Origin: Duncaniella muris
GTDB taxonomy: Bacteria > Bacteroidota > Bacteroidia > Bacteroidales > Muribaculaceae
DNA: 64,000 bases
Assembly (NCBI RefSeq): GCF_003024805.1
Contig: NZ_PUEC01000009.1
Span: forward strand, 35,679 to 99,678
Direction of reading: 5' to 3'
Shown here in pieces: positions 9,030 to 17,594 of this stretch; positions within the stretch are counted from its first letter, which is position 1; every line of letters begins with the position of its first letter. The notes beneath the pieces are model-generated. The model was not told the origin of the DNA and did not search any database. It saw only the letters and a program-made list of their open reading frames with translations. A program made the position numbers and the translations under genes.

Positions 9030-9725
9030 AAATGCAATTCTCTGAAAGAGTTACAGACCGACTACATTGATTATATGCTCCTCCATGCCATCGGAATGGG
9101 AACTGACGGAATGCGAGAGTTTGAAAACCGTTACATGGACAACGGTATCCTTGATTTTCTACTCAAGGAGCGTGAAGCCGGACGCATCCGCAATCTTGAA
9201 TTTTCGTATCATGGTGACATAAAGGTATTTGATTACCTGCTGTCGCGCCATGACGAATATAAATGGGATTTTGAGCAGATTCAGCTCAACTATCTCGACT
9301 GGCATCATGCCAATGAAATCAATCCGCGCAACATCGATGCGGAATATCTCTATGGCGAACTGGAGAAGCGTGGTATTCTGGCCATAATCATGGAACCGCT
9401 TCTCGGCGGCCGTCTGTCGAATCTTCATGGCCATGTGGTGAGCCGTCTGAAACAGGCTGAGCCTGAACGGAGCGTGGCTTCATGGGCCTTCCGCTTTGCC
9501 GGAACATGGCCCTTCCGCTTTGCCGGGACATGGCCCGGAGTGCTGACTGTGTTGAGCGGAATGACCTATATGGAGCATCTCGAAGACAATCTGCGCTCTT
9601 TCTGCCCGCTGAAGCTACTGACAGAGGAAGAAAATAAATTTCTTTTTGACACGGCAGACCTGATGATGCAGTATCCGACAATTCTTAGATATAATTATGT
9701 CCTCTTATATATAATAAGGTGGTAA
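9030..9725 (+). pseudogene. Aldo/keto reductase remnant, truncated at both ends
   Basis: The readable frame (about 230 aa) starts in mid-domain with NSLKELQTDYIDYMLLHAIGMG and runs through FSYHGDIKVFDYLL and MEPLLGGRLSNL to LTEEENKFLFDTADLMMQYPTI. Full-length relatives are about 450 aa, with roughly 100 more residues before this point and a C-terminal 4Fe-4S domain (CxxCxxC) after it; both are missing. Inside, a 24-bp unit is repeated in tandem near 9485-9532 and gives FRFAGTWPFRFAGTWP. Without its nucleotide-site start and iron-sulphur end the product should be inactive. Surrounding hairpins hint at past rearrangement. Confidence 0.75.
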
Positions 9726-9745
9726 AAATATCCTCCGCAGACGGA

Positions 9746-10594
9746 TTATTTTGAATTTTTCAGCATGTCATTGACCACATCGATCTGTCGCTGGAGTTTT
9801 TCCATTTCCTCTCGGAGTGCGTCTCTTGATAGCATTTGTGATTTCTTGGCTTCGTTTTTAGCAGTTACTTCCTGAAGCGAGCTCACCACGAGAGCGACCA
9901 CGATGTTCAGAATGACATAGGACGCTATCAGCACATAAGTCACAAAGTAGACCCATGCTGCAGGATAAATATCCATAACCGGACGTGCTATGCCCATCGA
10001 CCAGCTTTCCAGAGTCATGATTTGGAAGAGAGAATACATGGAGCGCCATACGTTGCCGAACCAGTCAGGGAACTCGTTGCCAAAGAAAGTCGAGCCTAAA
10101 AGTGCATAAGTGTACATGATAATGACAAACAATATGGTGGTCCATAGCATGCCGGGAATCGCATTGAAGATGGCTTCGACAATAAGTTTAAGTTTGTCGG
10201 CCGAACGGACCACACGGAGGATGTTGAGCTGGCGGAACACACGGAATATTCTGAACACACGGAAGGAGGAGAATGTGCCTAACTGTGCGGCAGATGACAG
10301 CACGACTATTATTGTGTCAAACCAGTTCCAGTAGCGGTTGCGTCCTGTGAAGAAGCGACCTTTTTCGAGCGAGAGCCTGATCATAAGCTCGACAATAAAG
10401 ATCAGTATGCTCAGGTCGCAGAACGATTCGAGTTCCGGCCCGATGCGGTCGGCGATAGAAATGTCGGTAAGCAGTCCGAATGCAAGAGCATTGAGAACGA
10501 TAAGCAGATTGCAGAAGGTGTAGAATTTCCGTGTGACCTTTACAACAGCCTTGCGCGTCGAGAAGGCAGGTGAGATAATGGAGAATGAAGCCAT
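9746..10594 (-). CDS. Voltage-gated sodium channel, NaChBac/BacNaV type
   Basis: A 282-aa one-domain channel with six membrane helices. S1 is about residues 28-43, S2 about 58-73, S3 about 91-103. S4 (110-130) carries arginines at every third position in FRVFRIFRVFRQLNILRVVR. S5 is about 147-168, and the pore loop has the selectivity filter TLESWSM (194-200), almost the NaChBac TLESWAS. S6 is about 214-240, followed by a C-terminal coiled coil (EEMEKLQRQIDVVNDML), as in tetrameric BacNaV channels. It should pass Na+ on depolarisation. The gene stands alone, with a TAACTTTG box at 10648-10655 upstream. Confidence 0.93.
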   Translation of the reverse strand: MASFSIISPAFSTRKAVVKVTRKFYTFCNLLIVLNALAFGLLTDISIADRIGPELESFCDLSILIFIVELMIRLSLEKGRFFTGRNRYWNWFDTIIVVLSSAAQLGTFSSFRVFRIFRVFRQLNILRVVRSADKLKLIVEAIFNAIPGMLWTTILFVIIMYTYALLGSTFFGNEFPDWFGNVWRSMYSLFQIMTLESWSMGIARPVMDIYPAAWVYFVTYVLIASYVILNIVVALVVSSLQEVTAKNEAKKSQMLSRDALREEMEKLQRQIDVVNDMLKNSK

Positions 10595-10647
10595 GATCTA
10601 TAGGCGGTTAGAGTTTTTAGAGAGTCAGGATAATTGGTTTAATGATG

Positions 10648-10655
10648 CAAAGTTA
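10648..10655 (-). promoter_or_regulatory. -7 box of the sodium channel gene
   Basis: Read on the minus strand this is TAACTTTG, 54 nt before the channel start codon. A weak TTTC-like -33 element lies about 20 bp further upstream. Confidence 0.5.
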
Positions 10656-10721
10656 CGCAAAATCGTCGTAATGGACGAAAAATATAAAAATTGACAAGCC
10701 GTTGTTATTTATAGCAAAAGT

Positions 10722-10752
10722 TTTGGAAAATGATGAAATATGTGTAACTTTG
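10722..10752 (+). promoter_or_regulatory. gdhA promoter TTTG-N19-TAACTTTG
   Basis: TTTG at 10722-10725 and TAACTTTG at 10745-10752 are spaced by 19 bp, the Bacteroidota consensus. Transcription should start near 10757 and leave an 80-nt leader before gdhA. Confidence 0.75.
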
Positions 10753-10839
10753 TAGCGAAAAAGAAATTTAATCTTTCATTTTGTCGTGAAAGAAGTGTTA
10801 TAGATAATAAATTCCAATAATATATTCTCCATATTAGGT

Positions 10840-12177
10840 ATGAATGCACTAAGCGTAATTGACGATCTGAAGCGTCGTTTCCCCAATGAGCCGGAATACA
10901 TCCAGGCAGTGGAAGAGGTATTGACCTCGATTGAAGATGTCTATAATGAAAATCCTGAATTCGAACGCTACAATCTTATTGAGCGCCTTTGCATTCCTGA
11001 TCGTATTTTCGCATTCCGCGTATCATGGGTCGATGACAAGGGCAAGGTTCACAATAACATGGGCTATCGCGTTCAGCACAACAATGCGATCGGTCCTTAC
11101 AAAGGAGGCATCCGTTTCCACTCTTCGGTCAACCTCTCGATTCTCAAATTCCTTGCATTCGAACAGACTTTCAAAAACTCTCTGACCACTCTCGCTATGG
11201 GTGGAGCCAAAGGCGGCAGCGATTTCTCGCCCCGTGGCAAAAGCGACATGGAAGTGATGCGCTTCTGCCAGGCTTTCATCCAGGAACTGTGGCGTCAGAT
11301 CGGTCCTGACACTGATGTGCCCGCCGGTGATATCGGTGTTGGCGGACGTGAGGTAGGCTATATGTTCGGCGAATACAAGAAGATGGCCCGCGAGTTCACC
11401 GGTACTTTCACCGGCAAGGGCTATGAATTCGGTGGTTCGCTCATCCGCCCGGAAGCTACAGGCTATGGTAACGTCTACTTCCTCCTTGAGATGCTCAAGA
11501 CCCGTGGCCTCAGCATCGAAGGCAAGCGCGTGGCAATCTCCGGTTCCGGCAATGTAGCCACTTATACAGCTGAAAAACTTCTCTCGCTCGGAGCCAAAGT
11601 GGTTTCAATGAGTGATAGCGATGGCTCAATCTACGTGCCCGACGGCCTCTCTCAGGAACAGCTTGACTATATCTTCAAACTCAAGAATATCTATCGCGGA
11701 CGAATCCGCGAGTTTGCCGAGGAATACGAATGCCAGTATTTTGAAGGCGAACGCCCTTGGCAGCACGTGGCCTGCGACATCGCCATGCCTTCTGCCACTC
11801 AGAACGAAATTGACGGTGACGATGCCCGCGCTCTCATCGCAAACGGCTGTATCGCTGTCAGCGAAGGTGCAAACATGCCCTCCACCCCCGATGCGATCCG
11901 TGAATTCCAGAAAGCCCGCATCCTCTATGCTCCCGGCAAGGCTGCAAACGCAGGCGGTGTATCTGTTTCAGGACTCGAAATGGCCCAGAACTCGCAGAAA
12001 CTCTCATGGAGCGCCGAGGAAGTCGACCGCAAACTTCAGGATATCATGACCGAAATCCACAAGCAGTGTGTGAAATATGGCACTGAGGAAGACGGCTACA
12101 TCAACTATGTCCGTGGTGCCAACGTGGCCGGTTTCATGAAAGTGGCTCGTGCTATGATGGCTCAGGGTGTGCTCTAA
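10840..12177 (+). CDS. gdhA: Glutamate dehydrogenase
   Basis: Hexameric glutamate dehydrogenase (445 aa, normal for the family of NADP(H)-type bacterial enzymes) interconverts 2-oxoglutarate plus ammonium and glutamate, the main ammonium-assimilation route in gut Bacteroidales. Visible blocks are NNAIGPYKGGIRFH (substrate site), GGAKGGSDFSPRGKSD with the catalytic lysine, PAGDIGVGGREVGYM, the Rossmann loop SGSGNVATYTAEK (about residues 235-247), and C-terminal AANAGGVSVSGLEMAQN. Cofactor preference is inferred from family similarity. The gene has its own strong promoter and a terminator 60 bp downstream, so it is monocistronic. Confidence 0.95.
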   Translation: MNALSVIDDLKRRFPNEPEYIQAVEEVLTSIEDVYNENPEFERYNLIERLCIPDRIFAFRVSWVDDKGKVHNNMGYRVQHNNAIGPYKGGIRFHSSVNLSILKFLAFEQTFKNSLTTLAMGGAKGGSDFSPRGKSDMEVMRFCQAFIQELWRQIGPDTDVPAGDIGVGGREVGYMFGEYKKMAREFTGTFTGKGYEFGGSLIRPEATGYGNVYFLLEMLKTRGLSIEGKRVAISGSGNVATYTAEKLLSLGAKVVSMSDSDGSIYVPDGLSQEQLDYIFKLKNIYRGRIREFAEEYECQYFEGERPWQHVACDIAMPSATQNEIDGDDARALIANGCIAVSEGANMPSTPDAIREFQKARILYAPGKAANAGGVSVSGLEMAQNSQKLSWSAEEVDRKLQDIMTEIHKQCVKYGTEEDGYINYVRGANVAGFMKVARAMMAQGVL

Positions 12178-12233
12178 GAGGGTGTTTCATAACAACTGTT
12201 AAGCCACAAGAAGCAGACATAAAAACGATTTCA

Positions 12234-12270
12234 GCCCCTCTGCCCGCAATCCGGGCAGGGGGATTTTTGA
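12234..12270 (+). terminator. Terminator after gdhA
   Basis: CCCC...TGCCCG pairs with CGGGCAGGGG across a CAAT loop, with a small bulge, followed by ATTTTTG. Confidence 0.75.
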
Positions 12271-12446
12271 TTTTCACTGGCTGATTATTTGCCGGATAGA
12301 ATAAAATTTTGTTATTTTGCGTTGAATTTCCGGAGGCATGGCAGCCTCGATCGTGTTTTGTGCTGAATGTGCTGGCTATCAGCTGATTTTCAACTTAAAC
12401 ACTCATATCTTAATAATAGGTAACAACACATAAATAGATTTTAATT

Positions 12447-13388
12447 GTGGAAAAGGATTCAAAGATTTATGTAGCAGGCCATCGCGGCATGGTAGGTTCG
12501 GCTATTGTCCGTGAGCTGAAACGTCAGGGATACAACAATATCATCACACGTACGCACTCGCAGCTCGACTTGATCAACCAGCAGGCCGTCAATAAATTTT
12601 TTTCGGCTGAAAAGCCTGACTATGTGTTTCTTGCAGCCGCTAAAGTCGGTGGCATAGAAGCCAATCAGTCTGCGCTCGCTGATTTTATGTATGACAATAT
12701 GATGCTGGAGATGAACGTGATCCACGCAGCCTGGCGCAATGGTGTCAAGAAACTCGAATTCCTTGGATCATCGTGCATCTATCCCCGTCTTGCTCCGCAG
12801 CCTATGCCCGAAAGCTGCCTGCTGACATCTTCGCTCGAACAGACCAACGAGGCCTATGCTCTGGCCAAGATTTCCGGTCTCAAATATTGCGAATATCTTA
12901 ACCGCCAGTACGGAACTGACTATATCTCGGTAATGCCTACCAACCTCTACGGTCCTAATGACAACTATCATCCCACCCATTCGCATGTGCTTCCGGCTTT
13001 GATCCGCCGTTTCCATGAAGCTAAAGAGGCCGGTCTGGAAGAGGTAGTGTGCTGGGGTGACGGATCGCCGTTGCGCGAGTTCCTTTATGTCGATGACCTC
13101 GCCAACCTCTGTGTGTTCCTGATGAACAATTATTCCGGCAACGAGACCGTAAATGCCGGCAGTGGCAAGGAGTTGTCAATAAAAGAACTGTCGGAACTGG
13201 TTGCGAAGACCGTGGGCTATACCGGCCGCATTGTCTGGGACACCACAAAACCCAATGGTACTCCGCGTAAGCTGCTTGATGTGTCGAAAGCTGCCGCTCT
13301 CGGCTGGACTTATTCAACTGAGCTGCCTGACGGCATCCGTCTCGCTTACGAGGACTTCCTCTCGAATCCGATGCGTGCAGAACGTTAA
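12447..13388 (+). CDS. fcl: GDP-L-fucose synthase
   Basis: This 313-aa short-chain dehydrogenase converts GDP-4-keto-6-deoxymannose to GDP-L-fucose with NADPH. Evidence is GHRGMVGSA at residues 11-19 (dinucleotide loop), Ser108-Ser109-Cys110 with [13 protein letters not shown] just after, and the Tyr137/Lys141 pair in YALAK. The C-terminal [17 protein letters not shown] block is family-typical. The start is a GTG at 12447; the P-loop position supports it. The usual partner gmd is not in the window. GDP-fucose feeds surface polysaccharide and glycoprotein fucosylation in this order. The leader (12271-12446) has only a weak TTATTTTG-like promoter box near 12313. Confidence 0.93.
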   Translation: MEKDSKIYVAGHRGMVGSAIVRELKRQGYNNIITRTHSQLDLINQQAVNKFFSAEKPDYVFLAAAKVGGIEANQSALADFMYDNMMLEMNVIHAAWRNGVKKLEFLGSSCIYPRLAPQPMPESCLLTSSLEQTNEAYALAKISGLKYCEYLNRQYGTDYISVMPTNLYGPNDNYHPTHSHVLPALIRRFHEAKEAGLEEVVCWGDGSPLREFLYVDDLANLCVFLMNNYSGNETVNAGSGKELSIKELSELVAKTVGYTGRIVWDTTKPNGTPRKLLDVSKAAALGWTYSTELPDGIRLAYEDFLSNPMRAER

Positions 13389-13410
13389 ATTTTTGTCAGA
13401 CAACCTATAA

Positions 13411-13454
13411 AACAACAATCGTGAATCAGCCGCGGCTGATTCACGATTGTTGTT
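13411..13454. terminator. Bidirectional terminator, 22-bp perfect palindrome
   Basis: AACAACAATCGTGAATCAGC and the following CG pair perfectly with the next 22 bases, followed by TTTT. It sits between convergent fcl and the rubrerythrin fusion gene. Confidence 0.85.
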
Positions 13455-13511
13455 TTAGGGAAATACGTTGTTGCCAGCCGATTTAGGCTGACTTTGTAGC
13501 CGAAGAGAGGG

Positions 13512-14693
13512 TCAATAATTTTCAGCTCTCACCTCGAAGTAGCTCTGCTGGTGGAAGCAGACAGGGCAGACTTCCGGAGCTTCGGTACCGATGCAGATGT
13601 GTCCGCAGTTTCGGCATTCCCAGACTGTCACACCGCTCTTGCGGAATACTTCGTGAGCCTCTACGTTTTCCAACAGTTTGCGGTAACGCTCCTCATGGGT
13701 CTTCTCTATGGCTGCCACTCCGCGGAACTGTTTTGCAAGATCATGAAATCCTTCGGCATCGGCATCTTTTGCAAAACGGTCATACATGTCGGTCCATTCA
13801 TAGTTTTCACCCTCGGCTGCATGCTGCAGGTTTAAGGCCGTGTCCTGACTGACACCGCCGAGAGCCTTGCACCACAGTTTGGCGTGTTCTTTCTCGTTGG
13901 CTGCAGTATGTTCGAAAATCGCGGCGATCTGCTCGAATCCGTTTTTGCGTGCAACTGAAGCGAAGTAGGTGTACTTGTTGCGTGCCATGCTTTCGCCGGC
14001 GAAAGCTTCCTGAAGATTCTTCTCAGTCTTTGTGCCGGAATACGGGTTTGTAGGATTGTCAGCCACATTGTCGGTGATGGTGACTTTCTCAAAGTCAGAT
14101 GCCGGATGCTTGCAGATCGGACAGATAAAATCAGCCGGAATCTCGTCACCGACATATTCGTAGCCGCAGACCTTGCATCGCCAGACCGTATGGGCCGATC
14201 CGGCAGCAGACGGCTGTGCGGGCTGTGGTTTAATGTGCTCCTGATAATAATTATATGTGGCTGATGCCACATCGTCAAGCACCGCCATTTCGGTCACTTC
14301 GCCTATGAACATCATGTGGGTGCCGAGATCAATCTTTTGCGCGACTTTCACGCTGAAATATGAGTTGGTGCCGCATGTCACCGCCAAAGTGCCATTGTCA
14401 AGGCGCTTTACGTCGGCGAAATCTTTAAACTTGTCTACCTCGCGGCCCGACTTGAAGCCGAAACGCTCAAACAGACTGAAATCTGCGTTTTCGCTGATGA
14501 CAGACACAGTGAAAGCTCCGGCCTTTTCAATCATCTCGCATGTCAGGGAGCTTTTGTTGAGACACACACAAGCCTGGGCCGGTGTGCATGTCACCTGCTC
14601 AAAAGTATTGGAGATGCAACCGTTGTCTCGTCCGTCAGCATTCACGGTGACGATATAGAGACCATAAGGAATCTTAAACAAAGGATTTTCCAT
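13512..14693 (-). CDS. Flavin reductase - rubredoxin - rubrerythrin - rubredoxin fusion
   Basis: The 393-aa protein (start ATG 14693, [13 protein letters not shown]) joins four redox parts. Residues 1 to about 160 are an FMN flavin-reductase domain like that of high-molecular-weight rubredoxin. A rubredoxin follows ([10 protein letters not shown] then CPICKHP, about 172-210). Then comes a di-iron rubrerythrin four-helix domain with [21 protein letters not shown] and EKTHEERY iron ligands (about 220-350). A second rubredoxin ([17 protein letters not shown]) ends it. Known relatives reduce peroxide or oxygen; here NAD(P)H, flavin, rubredoxin and di-iron site could form one electron chain in a single protein (inference). 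A second rubrerythrin gene lies just upstream on the same strand. Confidence 0.9.
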   Translation of the reverse strand: MENPLFKIPYGLYIVTVNADGRDNGCISNTFEQVTCTPAQACVCLNKSSLTCEMIEKAGAFTVSVISENADFSLFERFGFKSGREVDKFKDFADVKRLDNGTLAVTCGTNSYFSVKVAQKIDLGTHMMFIGEVTEMAVLDDVASATYNYYQEHIKPQPAQPSAAGSAHTVWRCKVCGYEYVGDEIPADFICPICKHPASDFEKVTITDNVADNPTNPYSGTKTEKNLQEAFAGESMARNKYTYFASVARKNGFEQIAAIFEHTAANEKEHAKLWCKALGGVSQDTALNLQHAAEGENYEWTDMYDRFAKDADAEGFHDLAKQFRGVAAIEKTHEERYRKLLENVEAHEVFRKSGVTVWECRNCGHICIGTEAPEVCPVCFHQQSYFEVRAENY

Positions 14694-14833
14694 AGTTATA
14701 GAAATTTTCAAAAATAGGAAATCGCGTTAAGCGTTTCTGAATTTATAACATGCCCGCTCCTATGTTTGTTTGCTCCGCTTCTCGGATAACTTTCATATTG
14801 ACCTCCTCCCTGTAAGTCAGCATGAGTTTGAAT

Positions 14834-14872
14834 ATAAAAAGAGGGCTGTATCGGGATAGAACGCCGATACAG
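14834..14872 (-). terminator. Terminator after the second rubrerythrin gene
   Basis: CTGTATCGG (14846-14854) pairs with CCGATACAG (14864-14872); on the minus strand a T-rich run follows. Confidence 0.75.
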
Positions 14873-14915
14873 TCCTTGGCTATTTGGATTGGAGAAGTGT
14901 ATAAAGCTCGTATGA

Positions 14916-15497
14916 TCAATAGTTTTCGGCTTTGCGTTCAAAGTAGCCCTGCTCTTTGCCGCATACCGGACAGCGTTTGGGGGCCGATTTGCCTTTGTGG
15001 ACATAACCGCAGTGCATACACTGCCATTCTTCCTCTTCTTCGCCTGAAAATTCCTGACCGTTGGTGAGGCGATCAAGAAGACGTAGATAGCGCTGTTCAT
15101 GTTCGATTTCGACCTTAGCCACCATTTTGAAGAGAGCTGCGATGTCCTTGAAGCCTTCTTCTTCGGCTGTAGAAGCGAATGATGAGTAGAGATCGCTCCA
15201 TTCCTCACGTTCGCCGGCTGCTGCCTCGCGGAGGTTGGTCATTGTGTCGGCCACCATACCTGCGGGATAGCCGGCATTGATCGTCACCACACCGCCTTCA
15301 AGGCGAGAGAAGAAAAGTTCGGCATGGCTGAGTTCCTGCTCGGCGGTGATCAGGAAGATGCGGGCAATCTGTTCGTAGCCTTCTTCACGGGCTTTCTTTG
15401 CGAAAAGTGTGTAGCGTGAACGGGCCTGGCTTTCACCGGCGAATGACGCGAGAAGGTTGTGTTCGGTCTTTGTACCTTTTATAGATTTTTTATCCAT
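14916..15497 (-). CDS. rbr: Rubrerythrin
   Basis: A 193-aa classical rubrerythrin: an N-terminal di-iron ferritin-like domain with ligand motifs in AGESQARSRY, EQELSHAE and EIEHEQRY, and a C-terminal rubredoxin domain with CMHCGY and CPVCGKEQGYFE. It reduces hydrogen peroxide in anaerobes with electrons from rubredoxin or NADH oxidoreductases. It lies upstream of the fusion gene but has its own terminator, so the two may be expressed separately. Together with the EFR1 protein upstream it forms an oxidative-stress cluster. Confidence 0.95.
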   Translation of the reverse strand: MDKKSIKGTKTEHNLLASFAGESQARSRYTLFAKKAREEGYEQIARIFLITAEQELSHAELFFSRLEGGVVTINAGYPAGMVADTMTNLREAAAGEREEWSDLYSSFASTAEEEGFKDIAALFKMVAKVEIEHEQRYLRLLDRLTNGQEFSGEEEEEWQCMHCGYVHKGKSAPKRCPVCGKEQGYFERKAENY

Positions 15498-15599
15498 AGA
15501 TCTGAATATATAAGCGTTAATATCTGCTGATTTGGATCAGTCTAATATATAAACACTCATATGCCGGATTTGGTTCATCTGACCGGAATCCTCACCTTG

Positions 15600-16421
15600 T
15601 CATGACTGCGGATTCATGTATTGGCCTTTGGTGCCGGTCTTGTCGCCATACATTACGGCATGGCGTGGACACACATGGTAGCAGGCGAGACAAAAGGCGC
15701 AGTCTGTACCCCATACCGGCCGTTTGCGCCTGCGCTCACTGCTGTCTGTCGATTTGCCTGAAGGCTCGCTCATGTTGATGTTGCGCAGAGGGCAGATGGC
15801 TGCGCACTTGCCGCACGAAATACATTCGCGTGTGTAGCGGAATGGTTTCGGCGACATGGCATGGCGGACAAACCAGGGATAGATTATTCTGGTTTTGATC
15901 CATGCAAAGCGACCGCGGACCACGTCATCCGGCTCATTTGGGCAGTCTCCGGAGCCTGCCCGGAAATCTGCGATCGAGCGCGCGATTTCTCTGATGCGCA
16001 GTGATGCGGCTGACAGTTTGTGCTGTGCGAGTTCTGCCGTATCGACATCAAATCCGCTCATGCAGACGTAATTGTTAGGCATCGTGACTGAAAAAGCCAG
16101 TCCTGACAGCCAGCCACGTTTTGCAAGATCGCTGCGCCACATCTCGGCTGTCAGACCGCAATCATCACCGCAGGTCAGCACCAGATGGTGTATTAACGGT
16201 GCTGATCCAAGGTCTACGTTTTTAATGATTGCGCGGACATAGGGTGGAAGGCCCCAGGAATAGACGGGGCAGACCCATATGACGGTATCGTCATGCGGCG
16301 CCGGTGTCAGGCTGCCGTTGCGGAGATCCGGTGTGAGCCTGCGCAACGACTGGCCCAGTTCGGCGGCAAGCATTTCCGCTACATACCGGGAATTGCCTGT
16401 GCCTGAAAACCATAAAATCAT
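15600..16421 (-). CDS. EFR1-family flavodoxin-ferredoxin fusion
   Basis: The 273-aa protein has an N-terminal flavodoxin-like domain (WFSGTGNSRYVAEMLA, the FMN phosphate loop at residues 4-19; CPVYSWGLP later) and a C-terminal domain with two 4Fe-4S motifs, CISCGKCAAICPL and CAFCLACYHVCPR. This matches the EFR1 ferredoxin family. It probably moves low-potential electrons in the cytoplasm; the partner is unknown, though the neighbouring rubrerythrins are plausible sinks (inference). Confidence 0.88.
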   Translation of the reverse strand: MILWFSGTGNSRYVAEMLAAELGQSLRRLTPDLRNGSLTPAPHDDTVIWVCPVYSWGLPPYVRAIIKNVDLGSAPLIHHLVLTCGDDCGLTAEMWRSDLAKRGWLSGLAFSVTMPNNYVCMSGFDVDTAELAQHKLSAASLRIREIARSIADFRAGSGDCPNEPDDVVRGRFAWIKTRIIYPWFVRHAMSPKPFRYTRECISCGKCAAICPLRNINMSEPSGKSTDSSERRRKRPVWGTDCAFCLACYHVCPRHAVMYGDKTGTKGQYMNPQS

Positions 16422-16453
16422 GGGTAAACGGGTGTTTCGGATTTGAAGTTGTG

Positions 16454-17524
16454 TCAGATGGTTACCTGAGTGGCTCCGAAACCGTATTCACGAAATGAGG
16501 CATCCTGTACGGTATGACCTTTGTAGCGGTGGTTAAGTTCCTTCATGAGAGCCGCGCGGAGCACGCCTTCGCCTTTACCGTGGATAAAGACTATTTTCTG
16601 ACCCTTGTGTTTCAGGTTTGCATCCATCACCTTGCGGAATTCGTCGATCTGAAGATTCAGGATATCGGCAGCTGACAGGCCGGCCGTGGTGTCGACAAGC
16701 TCAGATATATGAAGGTCTACTTCAATTATCTCAGCCCGTTTGTCGGAACTCTTTTTCTGTACAGGCTTGCGGGCGGGACGATCAACGGCATTCTTGGCTT
16801 TGATCCCTTCTTCAATACGTGAAGAGTCGATCACCATGCGTTTGCGTGGAATATCATTGGTCACGATGTCTACAGCGATTACATCTTTGTCAAAATACAC
16901 ATTGCTGCGGAAACAGTGGAGCTTGAAAAATTTCGTGGTGTCAAGGGCCGTCTCTACGGCTACAGGGGCCTTCATCTTAAATTCCTTGTCAGACTTGAAG
17001 GCTATCATCTGTACAGCGATGCGGTCCATCGAAGGGAGGTCGGCTCCGGAGATCTCTTCAAGGAACACCTGGATGTTAGGTTCGACGATTCCGGCATAGC
17101 GGGTGGTCCAGCCGGTGGATTCATCAGCGCGTGTGAGATATGTGAAGTAGAGATAATAGTTGGAGTCGTTGACAAGATAGACATCAAATGTGGTGGAGTT
17201 GAGATGTTTTATGTCGGCAGGTTCGTATGCGAGCACCACATTGAGTTTCTCACCTTCCGGAGTCTCCTCAATAGCCGGAGTCTCCTCCGGTTTCTGAGCC
17301 GCCTTTTGCGGCTGGGACTGCGGAGCGGCTGGTTTGACGGCATCCTGGGTCAGAGCTATTTTCTTTTCTGTAGTCGCGGCTTCGGCCACCACCACGCATT
17401 CGCGCAGAAGAGTGGGGGTTTCAAAGCCGTTGTCATCGACATATGCGATGTTTCCTTCTATTTTTTTGATGATGCCGCCACCCACTGAGTTGAGGAAGCG
17501 GACACGGTCACCTATTTTTGCCAT
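16454..17524 (-). CDS. DUF2027 and Smr domain protein
   Basis: This 356-aa protein begins with an SH3-like MAKIGDRVRFLNSVGGG stretch, has a linker rich in Ala, Pro, Glu and Gln (about 50-95), a central DUF2027 beta domain (about 95-250) and a C-terminal Smr domain with HGKGEGVLRAALMKEL (about 305-320) and the final YGFGATQVTI. Smr domains nick DNA or RNA in MutS2 and related proteins. The Bacteroidota version is not tied to MutS. It may act in RNA quality control or recombination; the exact role is unknown. uvrA lies upstream on the same strand with a 70-bp gap. Confidence 0.85.
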   Translation of the reverse strand: MAKIGDRVRFLNSVGGGIIKKIEGNIAYVDDNGFETPTLLRECVVVAEAATTEKKIALTQDAVKPAAPQSQPQKAAQKPEETPAIEETPEGEKLNVVLAYEPADIKHLNSTTFDVYLVNDSNYYLYFTYLTRADESTGWTTRYAGIVEPNIQVFLEEISGADLPSMDRIAVQMIAFKSDKEFKMKAPVAVETALDTTKFFKLHCFRSNVYFDKDVIAVDIVTNDIPRKRMVIDSSRIEEGIKAKNAVDRPARKPVQKKSSDKRAEIIEVDLHISELVDTTAGLSAADILNLQIDEFRKVMDANLKHKGQKIVFIHGKGEGVLRAALMKELNHRYKGHTVQDASFREYGFGATQVTI

Positions 17525-17594
17525 AATATTGCTGTCTGTTGAAGAGTTAATGATTATAATATTTCAGAGATGCACAAGGCAGGAGTGTCTGTAT

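Noticed and set aside
8825..9070. 81-aa plus-strand ORF
   Set aside because: Runs across the hairpin and repeats and ends in the reductase remnant in another frame; no protein pattern.
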